Origin: Desulfurivibrio sp. | GTDB taxonomy: Bacteria; Desulfobacterota; Desulfobulbia; Desulfobulbales; Desulfurivibrionaceae | Assembly (NCBI GenBank): GCA_013791995.1 | Contig: VMSS01000024.1 | Span: 1-39,704 of the forward strand | DNA: 39,704 nucleotides | Direction: 5' to 3' | Shown here: in pieces, positions 14,543 to 24,368 of the stretch | Layout of the letters: the number at the start of each line of letters is the position of its first letter | Numbering within the stretch: position 1 is the stretch's first letter | Position numbers and translations under genes: made by a program | Notes under the pieces: generated by a model | What the model was told of the DNA's origin: nothing | Database searches by the model: none | Seen by the model: the letters and a program-made list of their open reading frames with translations, nothing else

Positions 14543-16327
14543 TTCGAGACCGTAACCCTTCATCTTGCGATACAGGGTGCTTCGATCGATACCGAGCAGT
14601 CTGGCAGCTTTGGCCTTGTTGCCGTCGGTCTGGGCGATGATGCTGAGGATATGCGCTTTCTCACTCTCCTGCGAGACAGGGGGAGAGCTCCCCCTATTAG
14701 CGGCAGCCTCAAGTTCAACTCCGGAATATCCTGGTGTTGCACCAACGGTGCGACCGCCGGTGCGAACCTCTTCGGGAAGATTGCCTGTGGTGATCGTGTC
14801 GTCCGCGCACAGCACACAGGCCCGCTCCACCACATGTTCCAATTCGCGCACATTTCCCGGCCATCGATAGGCACCAAGCAGTTGCAAGGCCTGATCGGAA
14901 ATCCCGGTGATATTCTTGTTCAACCGCTTACTGAACCGAGCCAGAAACAATTCCACCAGGATGGGCAGGTCACCATCCCGGTCCCTGAGCGGCGGCAGGG
15001 TGATATCAATAACTCGCAGGCGATAGTAGAGGTCCTCCCGGAACTCTCCCCGCTGGACTTTTTGTTTCAGGTCGGCATTGGTGGCGGCCACCACCCGTAC
15101 ATCTACGGTGACGGGCCTGTCCTCTCCAACCGGGTAGAAGGTGCGTTCCTGAAGAAAGCGCAACAGCCGTAGCTGCATGAGCGGTGAAATATCACCAATC
15201 TCATCGAGAAACAGGGTCCCGCCGTCCGCCTGAAGAATCCGCCCTTCCCGATTGCGATCCGCTCCGGTGAACGCGCCCTTCTTGTGACCGAAAAGCTCGC
15301 TTTCCATGAGGTTTTCCGGAATGGAAGTACAATCGAACTTCACCAGGGGCATGTCTCGGCGGGGACTTTCCGCATGGAGAGCCTCGGCCACCAGTTCCTT
15401 ACCGGTGCCCGATTCCCCGGTGATCAGAACCGAGGTGTCCACCTGGCCAACGTTTTCGATGAGGGTGTACACCGTCTGCATGGCACGGCTTACCCCGGCC
15501 AACCGGTGAAAATAGGTGCGCTTACCCCGTTTTTCAAGATCCTCCAGTCGACTCACATCGCGGAACACCAACACCACACCCAGAAAATCCTCGTTCTGCT
15601 GTCTTTCCAAGGGAGCAGCACAAAGGCGGAAAACAACATGACCGCCGGTTTCCAGGTTGACCTCGATACGATGTTCGCTCACCGCTTCCCGGCATTCCAA
15701 TACCTTCTGCGCATCGGTGGCGAACACGGTGAAGGGGTCGGCAACCTCTTCCAGGCTTGTGCCGATGGCAAGATCGGGTATATGCATTGCCGCCCACGTC
15801 TTGGCCTGATCATTCATCTGCACCACCCGCAGATCATGATCAACAGTAATAATCATATCCCGGACGCTGCGGAAAATCGTTTCCAGGTATTGCTGGGAGC
15901 GCTCTTTTTCCCCAGCCAGCCGTTCCTTTTCCTTCCACAAGGAATACTGCTGCAGGGCCATGCGTGCGGTACGCAACAGATCGGCTTTTTTCACCGGTTT
16001 GGCCAGATAGTCAAAAGCCCCAAGCCGCACCGCTTCGGAAGCAGTGTTGATATTGGGATAGCCAGTGACCATGACCATCGGACACTCCAAGCCCAACTCC
16101 CGGACCCGTCGCAGCAGATCGATGCCGGAAGCCCCATCCATGACGATATCACTGATAATCAAATCAAAGGTCTGCTGTTCAATGAATTCCATTGCCTCTT
16201 CAAAGGTCGAGGCGGTCACCACCGGACCATACCCTTCGCGACCGAGAAACATCTGGAAGGTCAACCGCAGGCTTTCCTCGTCGTCAACCACCAGTATCCT
16301 GGTCTCTGATTTGTCCAGATCAATCAT
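14540..16327 (-). CDS. NtrC-family sigma-54 response regulator (REC-PAS-AAA+-HTH)
   Basis: 595 residues from the ATG at 16327, with GGGGAG five bases upstream; the Met six codons earlier is less likely. The receiver domain (about 10-125) has ILVVDDEE and the phospho-acceptor Asp60 in LIISD. A PAS domain follows (about 145-260). The AAA+ domain (about 275-500) has Walker A GESGTGKE (304-311), the sigma-54 contact loop GAFTGA (351-356) and GGTLFLDEIGD. The C-terminal HTH_8 (about 560-592) has NKAKAARLLGIDRSTLYRK. It should activate sigma-54 polymerase by binding enhancers. The inverted-repeat cluster at its own 3' end and the matching clusters at 13166 and 10211 are its best candidate targets. 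The partner is probably the kinase encoded 148 bp upstream. Confidence 0.93.
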   Translation of the reverse strand: MIDLDKSETRILVVDDEESLRLTFQMFLGREGYGPVVTASTFEEAMEFIEQQTFDLIISDIVMDGASGIDLLRRVRELGLECPMVMVTGYPNINTASEAVRLGAFDYLAKPVKKADLLRTARMALQQYSLWKEKERLAGEKERSQQYLETIFRSVRDMIITVDHDLRVVQMNDQAKTWAAMHIPDLAIGTSLEEVADPFTVFATDAQKVLECREAVSEHRIEVNLETGGHVVFRLCAAPLERQQNEDFLGVVLVFRDVSRLEDLEKRGKRTYFHRLAGVSRAMQTVYTLIENVGQVDTSVLITGESGTGKELVAEALHAESPRRDMPLVKFDCTSIPENLMESELFGHKKGAFTGADRNREGRILQADGGTLFLDEIGDISPLMQLRLLRFLQERTFYPVGEDRPVTVDVRVVAATNADLKQKVQRGEFREDLYYRLRVIDITLPPLRDRDGDLPILVELFLARFSKRLNKNITGISDQALQLLGAYRWPGNVRELEHVVERACVLCADDTITTGNLPEEVRTGGRTVGATPGYSGVELEAAANRGSSPPVSQESEKAHILSIIAQTDGNKAKAARLLGIDRSTLYRKMKGYGLE

Positions 16328-16475
16328 TGCAGCTCCCCTGGTCATTCAAGACCCGCCGATGTGCACGGTTCAGTCTTGATGGATTGGTAAAAAATGAACT
16401 GCAGAAACATACCATTTTACTGCAACACGTTGTCTCTGCGTCATGGCATTACGTTTTTTAGTTCTTTCGCCGCCA

Positions 16476-18518
16476 TCATCCTTCATATGCCGGCAAGTCA
16501 ACAGTCAGGGTGGTGTGTTCGCCCAGTTCGCTCTCCACCCTGAGCTGCCCTTGAAAATCCTTAACCAACCCGGCGCTGATGGACAACCCCAGGCCGGTTC
16601 CTTCCCCTGGTTTCTTGGATGAGAAAAAAGGTTCGAAGATCTGGGAAAGAAGCTCTGGAGGGATTCCATCTCCATAATCAGTGATTTCCGTTCTCACTAC
16701 AGTGCGTCCTTGGCTCTGGACAGTCAAACAACGAATTTCCAGTTTTTTGCCGGAATCCCGTCCGGGATACCGCTGATTAAGGGCATACCGGGCATTGCTG
16801 AACAAATTAAGAAAAACTTGCTGCAACTGCTGTGGATGCACCCTGATATTCGGCAGATCCTCTGGAATATCGATGTGGATATTTACCCCGTCTTTCTGAA
16901 GCTGATGCTTTATCAGAGACAGAGAATCGCTGATGATCGCCCCAACCTCGACCACCTCGGCTTCCTCCTCCCGCTGGCGGGCAAAAAAGAGGAGATTGCG
17001 CACGATATAGGCGATCCGCTCCCCTTCCTTGATGATGCGGTCAAGCATCTCCCGTTGGGCTTTATTGCCAGCCTCGCCTTTTATCGGCCCCTGACTTGAA
17101 TCATCGAGCAGCACCTGGGCGTAATTGATAATGCCGTTGATGGGATTGTTGATTTCGTGGGCCACCCCGGCAGCCAGTTCGCCGATGGAAGCAAGCTGTC
17201 CGGCCCGCATTGTTTCGGCCCGATACATTTTTTCCTCGGTGACATCCCGCAGGAGAATCAGGGCCTTGGTCTTGCCATCGACATCGACAAATGGCACGTA
17301 ACTCTGCTCATAATGGCGGTGATCGGACATGATCTCTTCGGTTCTCTGAATCTCGTTGCTCTCGATGGCGGCATGCATACGGCATACCTCGCAGGGCTCA
17401 TCTCGCTGCTTATAGACCTCGTAGCATTTTTCACCGATCTTGTCGCCAAAGGTACGGCGAAGAATGTCGTTTTGGTATTCGATCTCGTAATCCCGATTGA
17501 GGATATGCATGCCATGATCAAGAGCTGAGAGAATTCCTCGGAATTTGTCCCGCTCCGTACGCAACTGTCTGTCGATACTCTGCTGCTCGGTAATATCGCC
17601 AAAGCTTTCCACTCCACCGATGACATTGCCGTGCGTATCCCGCAACACATCGGCATTTTTGCTGATAGTCCTCACCCGGCCGTCCTTGGTCCTGATCTCA
17701 CAGATCCGGTTGAGAATAGGCTTCTTGACCTTTTCCGAATACACGCCACAGCCTTTCACCGTGCAGGGATCCAAGGCGAAAATACTGCACGGCTTGCCGA
17801 GGACCTCAGCTTCCTTATATCCGGTTATATTTTCAGCTTTTTTGTTCCAACTGGTGATCTTTCTCTCGAGATCAACGGTGAAAATAGCGCTGGGAATGAC
17901 ACTGTAAACAAGTTCCGCCTGTTCGCAGGCCTGGAGAAGCTGGTCCTCAGCCCAGCGACGCTCATCGATCTCAAGGAGCAGGGCATCATTGACCTTTTTC
18001 AGTTCAAGAGTCCGTTCCTCAACCCGGTGCTCAAGATCATCATGGCTTTTTTTCAAGACCTCGGCTGCGAGATTCAACTCCGTGACATCACGCAAAATCT
18101 CGATAACCCCGAGAAGAGTATCTTTGTCTCCCAGGAGGGGAGAAGCAAACACCTCGTAATGACGGAGCTCGCCGGTCTTCAGGGTAATACTTTGAGACAC
18201 CGAGACGGCTTTGCCGGTTTCTAGAACCTCCATGAGCGGGCATTCGCGCCCGGCCTGAACACAGGCTTGCTCAGTGCCGAACAACACCCGATAACAATGC
18301 GAATTTTCGGAAAAGTTGCCATTGTCCGTCCGTGCAGCCGGGAAATCACGGGCTGCCTGGTTGATGAGTTTTACCCGCATATCCGTCCCGATCACCAGGA
18401 CAGGATCAGTCACCCCATTGATCACTGATTGCAGAAATCGGAGGTGATCCAGTAACATGCGGCCAATAGCCCGCCTGTCGTCTTTTGCGACCCTGCGTTC
18501 TTGCGTTTTCCATTTCAT
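16476..18518 (-). CDS. soluble multi-PAS histidine kinase, likely partner of the NtrC-type regulator
   Basis: 680 residues with no membrane segment, so a cytoplasmic sensor. It has PAS domains at about 25-145, 200-312 and 325-430, with a coiled coil at about 150-195. Cys-rich insertions occur in each: CYRVLFGTEQAC plus ECP in the first; PCSIF, PCTVKGC in the second; KCYEVYKQRDEPCEVC in the third. The H-box is GVAHEINNPINGI with His454. The ATPase has N-box LNLFSNARYAL, G1 DYGDGIP, the F-box FEPFFSSKK and G2 GTGLGLS, all intact. The gene starts 8 bp after the rhodanese-rubrerythrin gene and 148 bp before the response-regulator gene. The many paired cysteines fit redox, metal or sulfur sensing; the ligand is not known. 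Confidence 0.92.
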   Translation of the reverse strand: MKWKTQERRVAKDDRRAIGRMLLDHLRFLQSVINGVTDPVLVIGTDMRVKLINQAARDFPAARTDNGNFSENSHCYRVLFGTEQACVQAGRECPLMEVLETGKAVSVSQSITLKTGELRHYEVFASPLLGDKDTLLGVIEILRDVTELNLAAEVLKKSHDDLEHRVEERTLELKKVNDALLLEIDERRWAEDQLLQACEQAELVYSVIPSAIFTVDLERKITSWNKKAENITGYKEAEVLGKPCSIFALDPCTVKGCGVYSEKVKKPILNRICEIRTKDGRVRTISKNADVLRDTHGNVIGGVESFGDITEQQSIDRQLRTERDKFRGILSALDHGMHILNRDYEIEYQNDILRRTFGDKIGEKCYEVYKQRDEPCEVCRMHAAIESNEIQRTEEIMSDHRHYEQSYVPFVDVDGKTKALILLRDVTEEKMYRAETMRAGQLASIGELAAGVAHEINNPINGIINYAQVLLDDSSQGPIKGEAGNKAQREMLDRIIKEGERIAYIVRNLLFFARQREEEAEVVEVGAIISDSLSLIKHQLQKDGVNIHIDIPEDLPNIRVHPQQLQQVFLNLFSNARYALNQRYPGRDSGKKLEIRCLTVQSQGRTVVRTEITDYGDGIPPELLSQIFEPFFSSKKPGEGTGLGLSISAGLVKDFQGQLRVESELGEHTTLTVDLPAYEG

Positions 18519-18526
18519 TATCGTTC

Positions 18527-19378
18527 CTACTTACCCTCCAAAGGGCTTACGCCTTGGCTCAACACCTTGTCCATTTCGTCGGCCAGATAGGACAGGTGCA
18601 TCTTTTCTTCGTCCGCCAGTCGTAAAAACAATGCTCTGGCTTCGCTTTTTTCACTCTTTTGCCCCATGCGGCTGTACAGGTCAAAAGCCTGGGTCTCAAG
18701 GGCCATGGCCAGTTCCAGAATATCCCGCTTGGTGTGCAAGTGGGCATCAACCCGGGCAAGAAAATCTTCCACCCTGCCGCCGCCCTCCATGAGCCCGGCC
18801 ACCCCCTTCTCCGGCATGGCCTCGGGCCCGTGCGCCTGCCGGTACTCGGCAAGCAGCCGGGCCTTGTGCTTATCCTCAAAACCCATCAGCCGGGTATAAA
18901 GTTGCCGTTGTTCCGCATCCTGCACCCGCCCGGCCATGCTCCGGTAAAATTCCTGCAACCCGTCTTCCATGGCGTAGGCCAGACTTACCCCATCCTCGTA
19001 CTCTTCCTGCCCGGTAAAAAATTCCAAGCCAGCCTCTTCCGGCCCGCTGGCCTGATGACCTTGCCAGGCCTTGATGCCTCCAGCCATATTGTAAACGCTT
19101 GCAAAATCCTTGCCAGCGAGCAGCTGAGCCGCAGCTTTACTTCTGCCACCGACAGCGCAATAAACAATAACCGGCTTCTCCTTTTCAAGCTCACCAAGCC
19201 GCCCAGGCAATTCCTTGAGCGGAATGAGAATTGCCCCGGCCAGATGCCCCTGCTCATACTCCTTGGGCTGCCGGACATCCAGCAACTGATACGCGTCCGC
19301 ACTCCGCCCTTCCATGTACTCCTTTGCCTGGGCCACACTGAAATCCTCGCCCGGCACAAACAAATTTTTCCAGTTCAT
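18527..19378 (-). CDS. rhodanese-rubrerythrin fusion protein
   Basis: 283 residues. The N-terminal rhodanese domain (about 10-108) has LLDVRQPKEYEQGHLAGA and an active-site loop YCAVGGRSK with Cys74, which would carry a persulfide. The C-terminal ferritin-like domain (about 120-275) is rubrerythrin-like, with metal-ligand-type Glu/His motifs such as YAMEDGLQEFY, FEDKHKARL, ALETQAFDLY and ADEEKMHLSYL. There is no C-terminal rubredoxin domain. Such fusions join sulfur transfer and diiron peroxide chemistry. Its gene lies in a run with DsrE-like, sterol-desaturase-like and kinase genes. Confidence 0.88.
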   Translation of the reverse strand: MNWKNLFVPGEDFSVAQAKEYMEGRSADAYQLLDVRQPKEYEQGHLAGAILIPLKELPGRLGELEKEKPVIVYCAVGGRSKAAAQLLAGKDFASVYNMAGGIKAWQGHQASGPEEAGLEFFTGQEEYEDGVSLAYAMEDGLQEFYRSMAGRVQDAEQRQLYTRLMGFEDKHKARLLAEYRQAHGPEAMPEKGVAGLMEGGGRVEDFLARVDAHLHTKRDILELAMALETQAFDLYSRMGQKSEKSEARALFLRLADEEKMHLSYLADEMDKVLSQGVSPLEGK

Positions 19379-19421
19379 TGTTCACCCAATTGTTTGTTGT
19401 TACTCGCTGCGCCCACACCTT

Positions 19422-20207
19422 TCACGGGGTGTTGCGCGTAAAGGGCAGGGCCAGCAGACGCCAGAATCCCAGTTGTTCGAAGTCCCTGTGCGAACCGATG
19501 CCGATAACGATCTTTTCCTGCTCTACCTCGGTGGTCAAGGTGCCCAGCATCCGGTCCCAAAAAGAAAAAATCACGCCGTAATTGGAATCACGCTCCTTGA
19601 TCCGGACTGAGTGATGAATGCGATGCAAAAACGGCGGGACGAATAAAAGCACCCACACCCGTTCAAACCAGGAGGGCACCCTGATGCTGCTGTGGTGAAA
19701 CTGCACGGAAAGATTTACCAGGATTTCAAAAAGGACATAGGCGGTCAGACTGATGCCGAAGGTATAGATAACCGCCAACCTGATCAGGCCGGTAAAAAGA
19801 AACTCCCCCAGATGGAAACGGTTGGCCGTGGTCACATCCATATTCATATCGCTGTGATGGACCCGGTGAAACCGCCAGAGAAATGGTAGCACATGGGTGA
19901 GCAGATGCCAGAGATAGATAAAGAAATCCAGGATCAGGATGCCGGCAACGATTTTAAGCCAGTCGGGCAGTGCCCAAACATTGAGCAGGCCGACATTTTT
20001 CTCCTGGCCGGCAAGGATCAGGGCGACAATGGCGCTGGTGTAGAGCAGATGATAGATCGCCCCGTTCATGATGGACAGCGGCAGATTGGCTAGCCATCGC
20101 CTGGTGCGGGCCATGGTCGGATCACGGTAGGAAAATCCCTGTTCGCACAACAGATAGAAAAAAACCCCGCCCCAGTACAGGTAGGGCTTGATCGCATACA
20201 GTTCCAT
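19422..20207 (-). CDS. sterol desaturase / fatty acid hydroxylase family membrane protein
   Basis: 261 residues, with GGAG upstream of the ATG. It has four or so membrane helices and the histidine boxes of the family: HLLTH (about 102), HRVHHSD (about 114) and, near the C-terminus, HRIHHS (about 196), plus FHHSS between. These bind a diiron centre that hydroxylates or desaturates lipids using oxygen. An oxygen-dependent enzyme is notable next to anaerobic-type genes, but members of this family also have other, unknown roles. It lies 27 bp after the DsrE-like gene and 43 bp before the rhodanese-rubrerythrin gene. The substrate is not predictable. Confidence 0.85.
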   Translation of the reverse strand: MELYAIKPYLYWGGVFFYLLCEQGFSYRDPTMARTRRWLANLPLSIMNGAIYHLLYTSAIVALILAGQEKNVGLLNVWALPDWLKIVAGILILDFFIYLWHLLTHVLPFLWRFHRVHHSDMNMDVTTANRFHLGEFLFTGLIRLAVIYTFGISLTAYVLFEILVNLSVQFHHSSIRVPSWFERVWVLLFVPPFLHRIHHSVRIKERDSNYGVIFSFWDRMLGTLTTEVEQEKIVIGIGSHRDFEQLGFWRLLALPFTRNTP

Positions 20208-20234
20208 GTTACTTCTCCTTTTTTCGTGCGCTTA

Positions 20235-20585
20235 CTATATGGTTATCACCGTATAGCCTGCCTCCAGATATCGGGCCATGGCCGGATGCCCCTGCATCTC
20301 GTCGGCCAGGGACAAGCCCTGCGCCTCAGCCGCGGCCAAACTTCCCATCTTGGTGGCGCAGGCCCGACAGACGCAATCAATAAGCCCGCTTTTTTTTGCC
20401 TTGTCGTAAAGGGGCCCAAATGGCACGTCCGGTTCGGCAAGTTCTTTAACAAGAGCCGTAGCCCTTCCCTCGATAACGAGTTTTACATCCCAGCCCCTGG
20501 CCTGCATGTCCAGACCGTTCAGCAAGGCGTGGGCAAAACAGGCCGGTTCGCCGGCAAAGGCAACAATAACAATCTTATGATCCAT
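20235..20585 (-). CDS. DsrE/DsrF-like family protein
   Basis: 116 residues from the ATG at 20585, with GGAGG six bases upstream; the Met six codons earlier lacks support. The N-terminus MDHKIVIVAFAGEPACFAHA and the alternating strands fit the DsrE/YchN fold. Cysteines at 16, 71, 73 and 76 (IDCVCRACATK) are placed like the sulfur-carrying Cys of DsrE-type proteins, though CVCRAC is richer than usual. Members move sulfur as persulfide in the cytoplasm. It is the first gene of the run that continues to the rhodanese-rubrerythrin and kinase genes. Some DsrE-fold proteins have no sulfur role, so the function is tentative. Confidence 0.75.
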   Translation of the reverse strand: MDHKIVIVAFAGEPACFAHALLNGLDMQARGWDVKLVIEGRATALVKELAEPDVPFGPLYDKAKKSGLIDCVCRACATKMGSLAAAEAQGLSLADEMQGHPAMARYLEAGYTVITI

Positions 20586-20891
20586 GACGTCCTCCGTTAA
20601 CACACACTATAGAAATACAACATTTTCTTCTCCTAAAAAAGCTACCACGCTTTTTTCCAAAAACGGAACAAAATCATGTTTCATCTCCAGCGTTTTCAAC
20701 GTTGATTGATATTTCAAGAAAGAAGGAAGTCCAACAGAGCATTCACTTGGGAGGGGGGAGAGAAGGCCACACCAGAAATATTGGCCCAGAGAAAACTAGC
20801 TGGACAAACATTCAGGTGTCGCGCGCAGCACGGCATCGGTCCACAAAGCCGAAATCTTCCCGACAAACAAAACAACCGGGACTAAACGGCT
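20586..20891. other. 306-bp gap upstream of the DsrE-like gene
   Basis: No gene is seen. A small hairpin AAAAAAGC/GCTTTTTT (20635-20642 and 20649-20656) with a six-base loop lies 50 bp before the DsrE start and could be an operator or weak terminator. One GTGTCGC half-site occurs at 20816-20822, but I find no sigma-54 motif with GG-N10-GC spacing in the gap, so it is probably chance. Confidence 0.4.
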
Positions 20892-22772
20892 CTAAGCCAG
20901 CATCTTGCGAATCTTGAGGGCAAGCTCGCCCGGAGAAAGCGGCTTGCTGATAAAATTGGCGTGAGTTCGGGAAACGCCCTGTTCCTCAAGCATGGAATCG
21001 GTATAACCCGACATGAACAACACCCGTATCCGGGGATCAGCCGCCTGCACTCTTGTGGCCAACCCGTGCCCGGTCATACCCGGCATTATCACATCGGTCA
21101 GCATGAGGTCGATCTTTTCCCTTCCTTCTTCAACAAGGAGCAAGGCCTCCCCGGCGGACGGCGCCGTCAGCACGGTATACCCCATGTCTCCGAGGGAATG
21201 ACGAACAACGGCAAGGATTTCCGGTTCATCATCAACCACGAGAATGGTCTCGCTTCCCTGGAACACCTCCAGGGCCGCGCTGGTCACCGCAGTCTGCACC
21301 GGAGCTTCCACTCTGGGAAAATACAGACGGAAGGTGGTTCCCTTGCCAGACTCGCTTTCAATCACAATATAGCCGCTATGCTGTTTGATTATGCCGTAAG
21401 CCGTAGCCAGACCGAGACCTGTTCCCTTGCCCTGGGGTTTGGTGGTGAAAAAAGGCTCGAAGATATGCTCCTGCACCTCCTTGGTCATGCCTTCCCCTGT
21501 GTCACTCACCACAAGGACCACGTACCGCCCCGGCTCTATATTTTCAAAATCGGAAAATTCGATCTTCTCCAGAACCTCCTCGACGCAGGAAATGGTCAAA
21601 ATACCCCCATCCGCCATGGCGTCCCGCGCATTGATGGCCAGATTCAGCAACACCTGCTCGATCTGGTGCTGATCGGCAAGGATCCTCCCTTCTCCGCAGG
21701 ATGCAACCTCCACCGCAAAATCAATGCCAGGATGGATAAAACGCCGGATCATGGTGCTTAAACCGGAGACAACGCTGTTTAAATCGATAACCCGCACATC
21801 AACAACCTGATGTCGACTAAAGGTCAGCAACTGGCGGGTCAGGGCCGCCCCCCTGATTCCGGCGTCACGGATGGAACGCAGGGCATCCGCCAAGGGGTCG
21901 CTGTCCGGCAACCGCCTCAGATACAGTTCGCTGTAACTTAAAATCGTGGTAAGCAGATTATTGAAATCGTGGGCCACGCCGCTGGTCAACCGCCCGACCG
22001 CCTCCAGTTTCTGGGATTGCAGCAATTGGGCCTGCAATCTTTTTTCCTCGGTGACGTTGCGGAAAATGCAGCGGGTTACCTGGGGTTTTCCGTCTTCGTA
22101 CCTGCAGTTTGCCGCGCCCTGGATCATGATTTTGTCGCCGTTTTTCGCGACAAAGGTCGTATCGATTTTGTCGACCCGTCCCTGCTCCAGAACCTGCTGA
22201 AAGATCTCCATACAGTGATCCGTGCAGTCCGGATCTATGAGATCAAAAATGGTGAGCTGCTCGACCTCTTCCGTCGAATAGCCAAAAGTGGCCAGCCAGG
22301 CAGGATTAACCATAAGAAAACGCCCATCCGGCATGACAAACTGGATCAGATCGCTGGCGCTTTCAAACAGATCGCGGTATTGCTCACCGCTTTCCCTCAG
22401 CGCAGCTTCCACCCGCTTTCGCTCGGTGATATCCCGAACAAAGGCGGCAATATAGTTATTCGCACCCAGGGAGATGCTTACCGCATCGACTTCCTTTGCG
22501 ACAATCTGGCCGCTCTTTGTCCGATGGGTGGTTTCACGGTGCAGATTGCCTTTTTCTTTCAACTCAGCCCAACACTGCTTGATCTGAGGACCAACCTCCG
22601 GATCAATATCGGCGAGGCTCAAGGCCAGAAGTTCTGCCTCGGAGTAGCCAAGATTTTTAACCACGGCCTGATTCACATATGCAAATCCGCCCTTGTCGGA
22701 GATCAAATAAAATTCAACGCTTGCCGTATCCACAACCCGCTTAAATACACTGTTTAATTCCTGATTATCCAC
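20892..22772 (-). CDS. hybrid histidine kinase (PAS-PAS-HisKA-HATPase-REC)
   Basis: 626 residues, no membrane segments. It has PAS at about 8-115 and 125-240, an H-box [16 protein letters not shown] with His268, and a HATPase with [38 protein letters not shown]-terminal receiver (about 505-625) has [11 protein letters not shown] and the phospho-acceptor Asp in [13 protein letters not shown]. The HDFNNLL type usually goes with internal receivers and separate output proteins. It stands alone, 155 bp after the DUF116 gene, with no output-domain gene beside it. The signal is unknown. Confidence 0.92.
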   Translation of the reverse strand: MDNQELNSVFKRVVDTASVEFYLISDKGGFAYVNQAVVKNLGYSEAELLALSLADIDPEVGPQIKQCWAELKEKGNLHRETTHRTKSGQIVAKEVDAVSISLGANNYIAAFVRDITERKRVEAALRESGEQYRDLFESASDLIQFVMPDGRFLMVNPAWLATFGYSTEEVEQLTIFDLIDPDCTDHCMEIFQQVLEQGRVDKIDTTFVAKNGDKIMIQGAANCRYEDGKPQVTRCIFRNVTEEKRLQAQLLQSQKLEAVGRLTSGVAHDFNNLLTTILSYSELYLRRLPDSDPLADALRSIRDAGIRGAALTRQLLTFSRHQVVDVRVIDLNSVVSGLSTMIRRFIHPGIDFAVEVASCGEGRILADQHQIEQVLLNLAINARDAMADGGILTISCVEEVLEKIEFSDFENIEPGRYVVLVVSDTGEGMTKEVQEHIFEPFFTTKPQGKGTGLGLATAYGIIKQHSGYIVIESESGKGTTFRLYFPRVEAPVQTAVTSAALEVFQGSETILVVDDEPEILAVVRHSLGDMGYTVLTAPSAGEALLLVEEGREKIDLMLTDVIMPGMTGHGLATRVQAADPRIRVLFMSGYTDSMLEEQGVSRTHANFISKPLSPGELALKIRKMLA

Positions 22773-22927
22773 GCTGCATCCGATGTTGTTGCTTCATTGA
22801 TAATACGCTGCCAAAAAGAATTTTCCGAATATACCCCGCGCCAAAACTTTTGGCGAGAATTTGGGAGCATGGATTTTTTTGTGGTTTTGCTTTTTCCAAG
22901 TTTCCCGGAGACACGAGGCAAACGTTT

Positions 22928-23536
22928 TCAAGCCTTCACCCGGATGAGGGCTTCAAGTTCACGCCAGTCCACGGAGCTTTGCCGACAGTTGCAGTCTTTG
23001 AGCAAACAAATCTGGGGGATCACCTTGAGTCCATGCCCCCCCAGCGAACCCTCCGGCGAGATATTGGCCGAGCGCAGGTATTTCTCCCGCAGGTCTCGGG
23101 TACACAGACAGCCCAGCACCGCTTGCGGATGATGCTGCCCGATTCGGCGCACCAGAAAATCCCGACTGCGCAACACCCCATCCTTTTTATGCAGCCTGCC
23201 GCTCACCACCACGGAAACATCCCGGTAACCCAGCCCCAAAGCCAACTCTCGCATCTCCCGCAGACGGCACGGGATGCGACAATCTGTCTGGCACAACAGT
23301 CCTTTCTCCTGATCGATAATTGTGGCGCATCCTTCTGCCCTCAAACAGTAGGGCAAAAAAAGCATCCTGTCGGCATAGGGTGTCCGGGCAAACCGGTGCC
23401 TAAAGAATCGGTTCCCCGCCACAACGACCCTGCGGACATAGCCATCCTTGTCCATATTCGGAAAAATGCGAACCAAAGGCCTGTAGAAAAAAACCAGCAC
23501 GGGGAGGGTCAGCCAGGAGGGGAAGGATAGTGTCAT
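22928..23536 (-). CDS. DUF116 family protein
   Basis: 202 residues. The family pattern is clear: LFLPYCLRAEGC, LLCQTDCRIPC, then ALGLGYRDVSVVVSG and a later LGCLCTRDL with a terminal CLLKDCNC. More than ten Cys residues suggest an Fe-S or metal site. A hydrophobic N-terminus (about 8-25, LTLPVLVFFYRPLV) may be a membrane anchor. DUF116 proteins occur in anaerobic bacteria and archaea, and the function is not established. The gene is transcribed with, or just before, the hybrid kinase (155-bp gap). Confidence 0.82.
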   Translation of the reverse strand: MTLSFPSWLTLPVLVFFYRPLVRIFPNMDKDGYVRRVVVAGNRFFRHRFARTPYADRMLFLPYCLRAEGCATIIDQEKGLLCQTDCRIPCRLREMRELALGLGYRDVSVVVSGRLHKKDGVLRSRDFLVRRIGQHHPQAVLGCLCTRDLREKYLRSANISPEGSLGGHGLKVIPQICLLKDCNCRQSSVDWRELEALIRVKA

Positions 23537-23725
23537 GATCTCGATGGTTGCAATATTTTTAACGGATCGTACAGACGCGGGTGTCTATTTGGCGGACGAA
23601 GGAGGTTTTCAACAGCCCTGCGGTGTTCAACTTACCATATTATTCCATCTCCGCAGACAGTTTTGTGAAAAACGCAAACTTCGCTACGCCGCGCCAAGTG
23701 CAAAGGTTCCGTTTGTTCCTGGCTA

Positions 23726-24091
23726 TCAGTTGTCAGGCGCGATCCCCTGCCACGCCTCCAGCAACCCGACCAGCCATTTCTCTGCCAGATCCAGCGCTTC
23801 CAGAGAATTTTCGCTGTTGACCAGACTCAACTGGGCCAAAATCATCTGGTAACTGTTGTGCAACGACTCGCCGGTTTCCGGCGTGGTGGGATCAAGGACA
23901 TTGTCCAGATAAAACAGGATATCCATTGCCTTGCGCAGGCTTTCCGCCTTGCGAGAAACATCCTTTGCCGTCAAACTTTCCCGCGCATTCGCCAGATGAA
24001 ACAGACACTTCTCATACAAAGCGATGATGTTGCTGACCGAGCCTGAGGTTGCAACCATGGTTTTCAGATATTCCGAACCGGGCTTCTTCAT
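23726..24091 (-). CDS. FliS-like small helical protein
   Basis: 121 residues from an ATG at 24091; the start is uncertain because upstream sequence is only G-rich, and the frame runs on to 24250. All-helical, with a pattern like the flagellin chaperone FliS: IIALYEKCLFHLANA, a LRKAMDILFYLDNVLDP segment, ESLHNSYQMILAQLSLVNSE, and an ending LLEAW. FliS binds flagellin in the cytoplasm and prevents early assembly. No flagellar gene is in the window, so this may be an orphan or a related adapter. It lies about 190 bp upstream of the DUF116 gene on the same strand. Confidence 0.6.
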   Translation of the reverse strand: MKKPGSEYLKTMVATSGSVSNIIALYEKCLFHLANARESLTAKDVSRKAESLRKAMDILFYLDNVLDPTTPETGESLHNSYQMILAQLSLVNSENSLEALDLAEKWLVGLLEAWQGIAPDN

Positions 24092-24368
24092 CCCCACGTC
24101 ATCCCCACTTCTTCCCTTGTCTCTGACTATGGGGTATCCCTGCGTCTCGCCCCATCGCTCACTTGTATCCTCGCATATCAGGTCGGGATTCCATAGCGTC
24201 TTTTCACAAAAAAGTCTTCTCTGTTTTGTATCTCCACAAAGATATCCCATTCACAGGACAATCGGGTTCACGATACTCCAGGGAATATGGTATCCTGTCT
24301 GATGAAAAGAAATCATCCTATTCACACCGCCAGCCCCTGAAATCCACCTTCCATGCACGGGAGCAGTT

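Noticed and set aside
16422-16428. Single GCAACAC half-site between the kinase and NtrC-type genes, as autoregulation
   Set aside because: A lone seven-base half-site is expected by chance about every two kilobases; there is no second half-site or sigma-54 promoter beside it.
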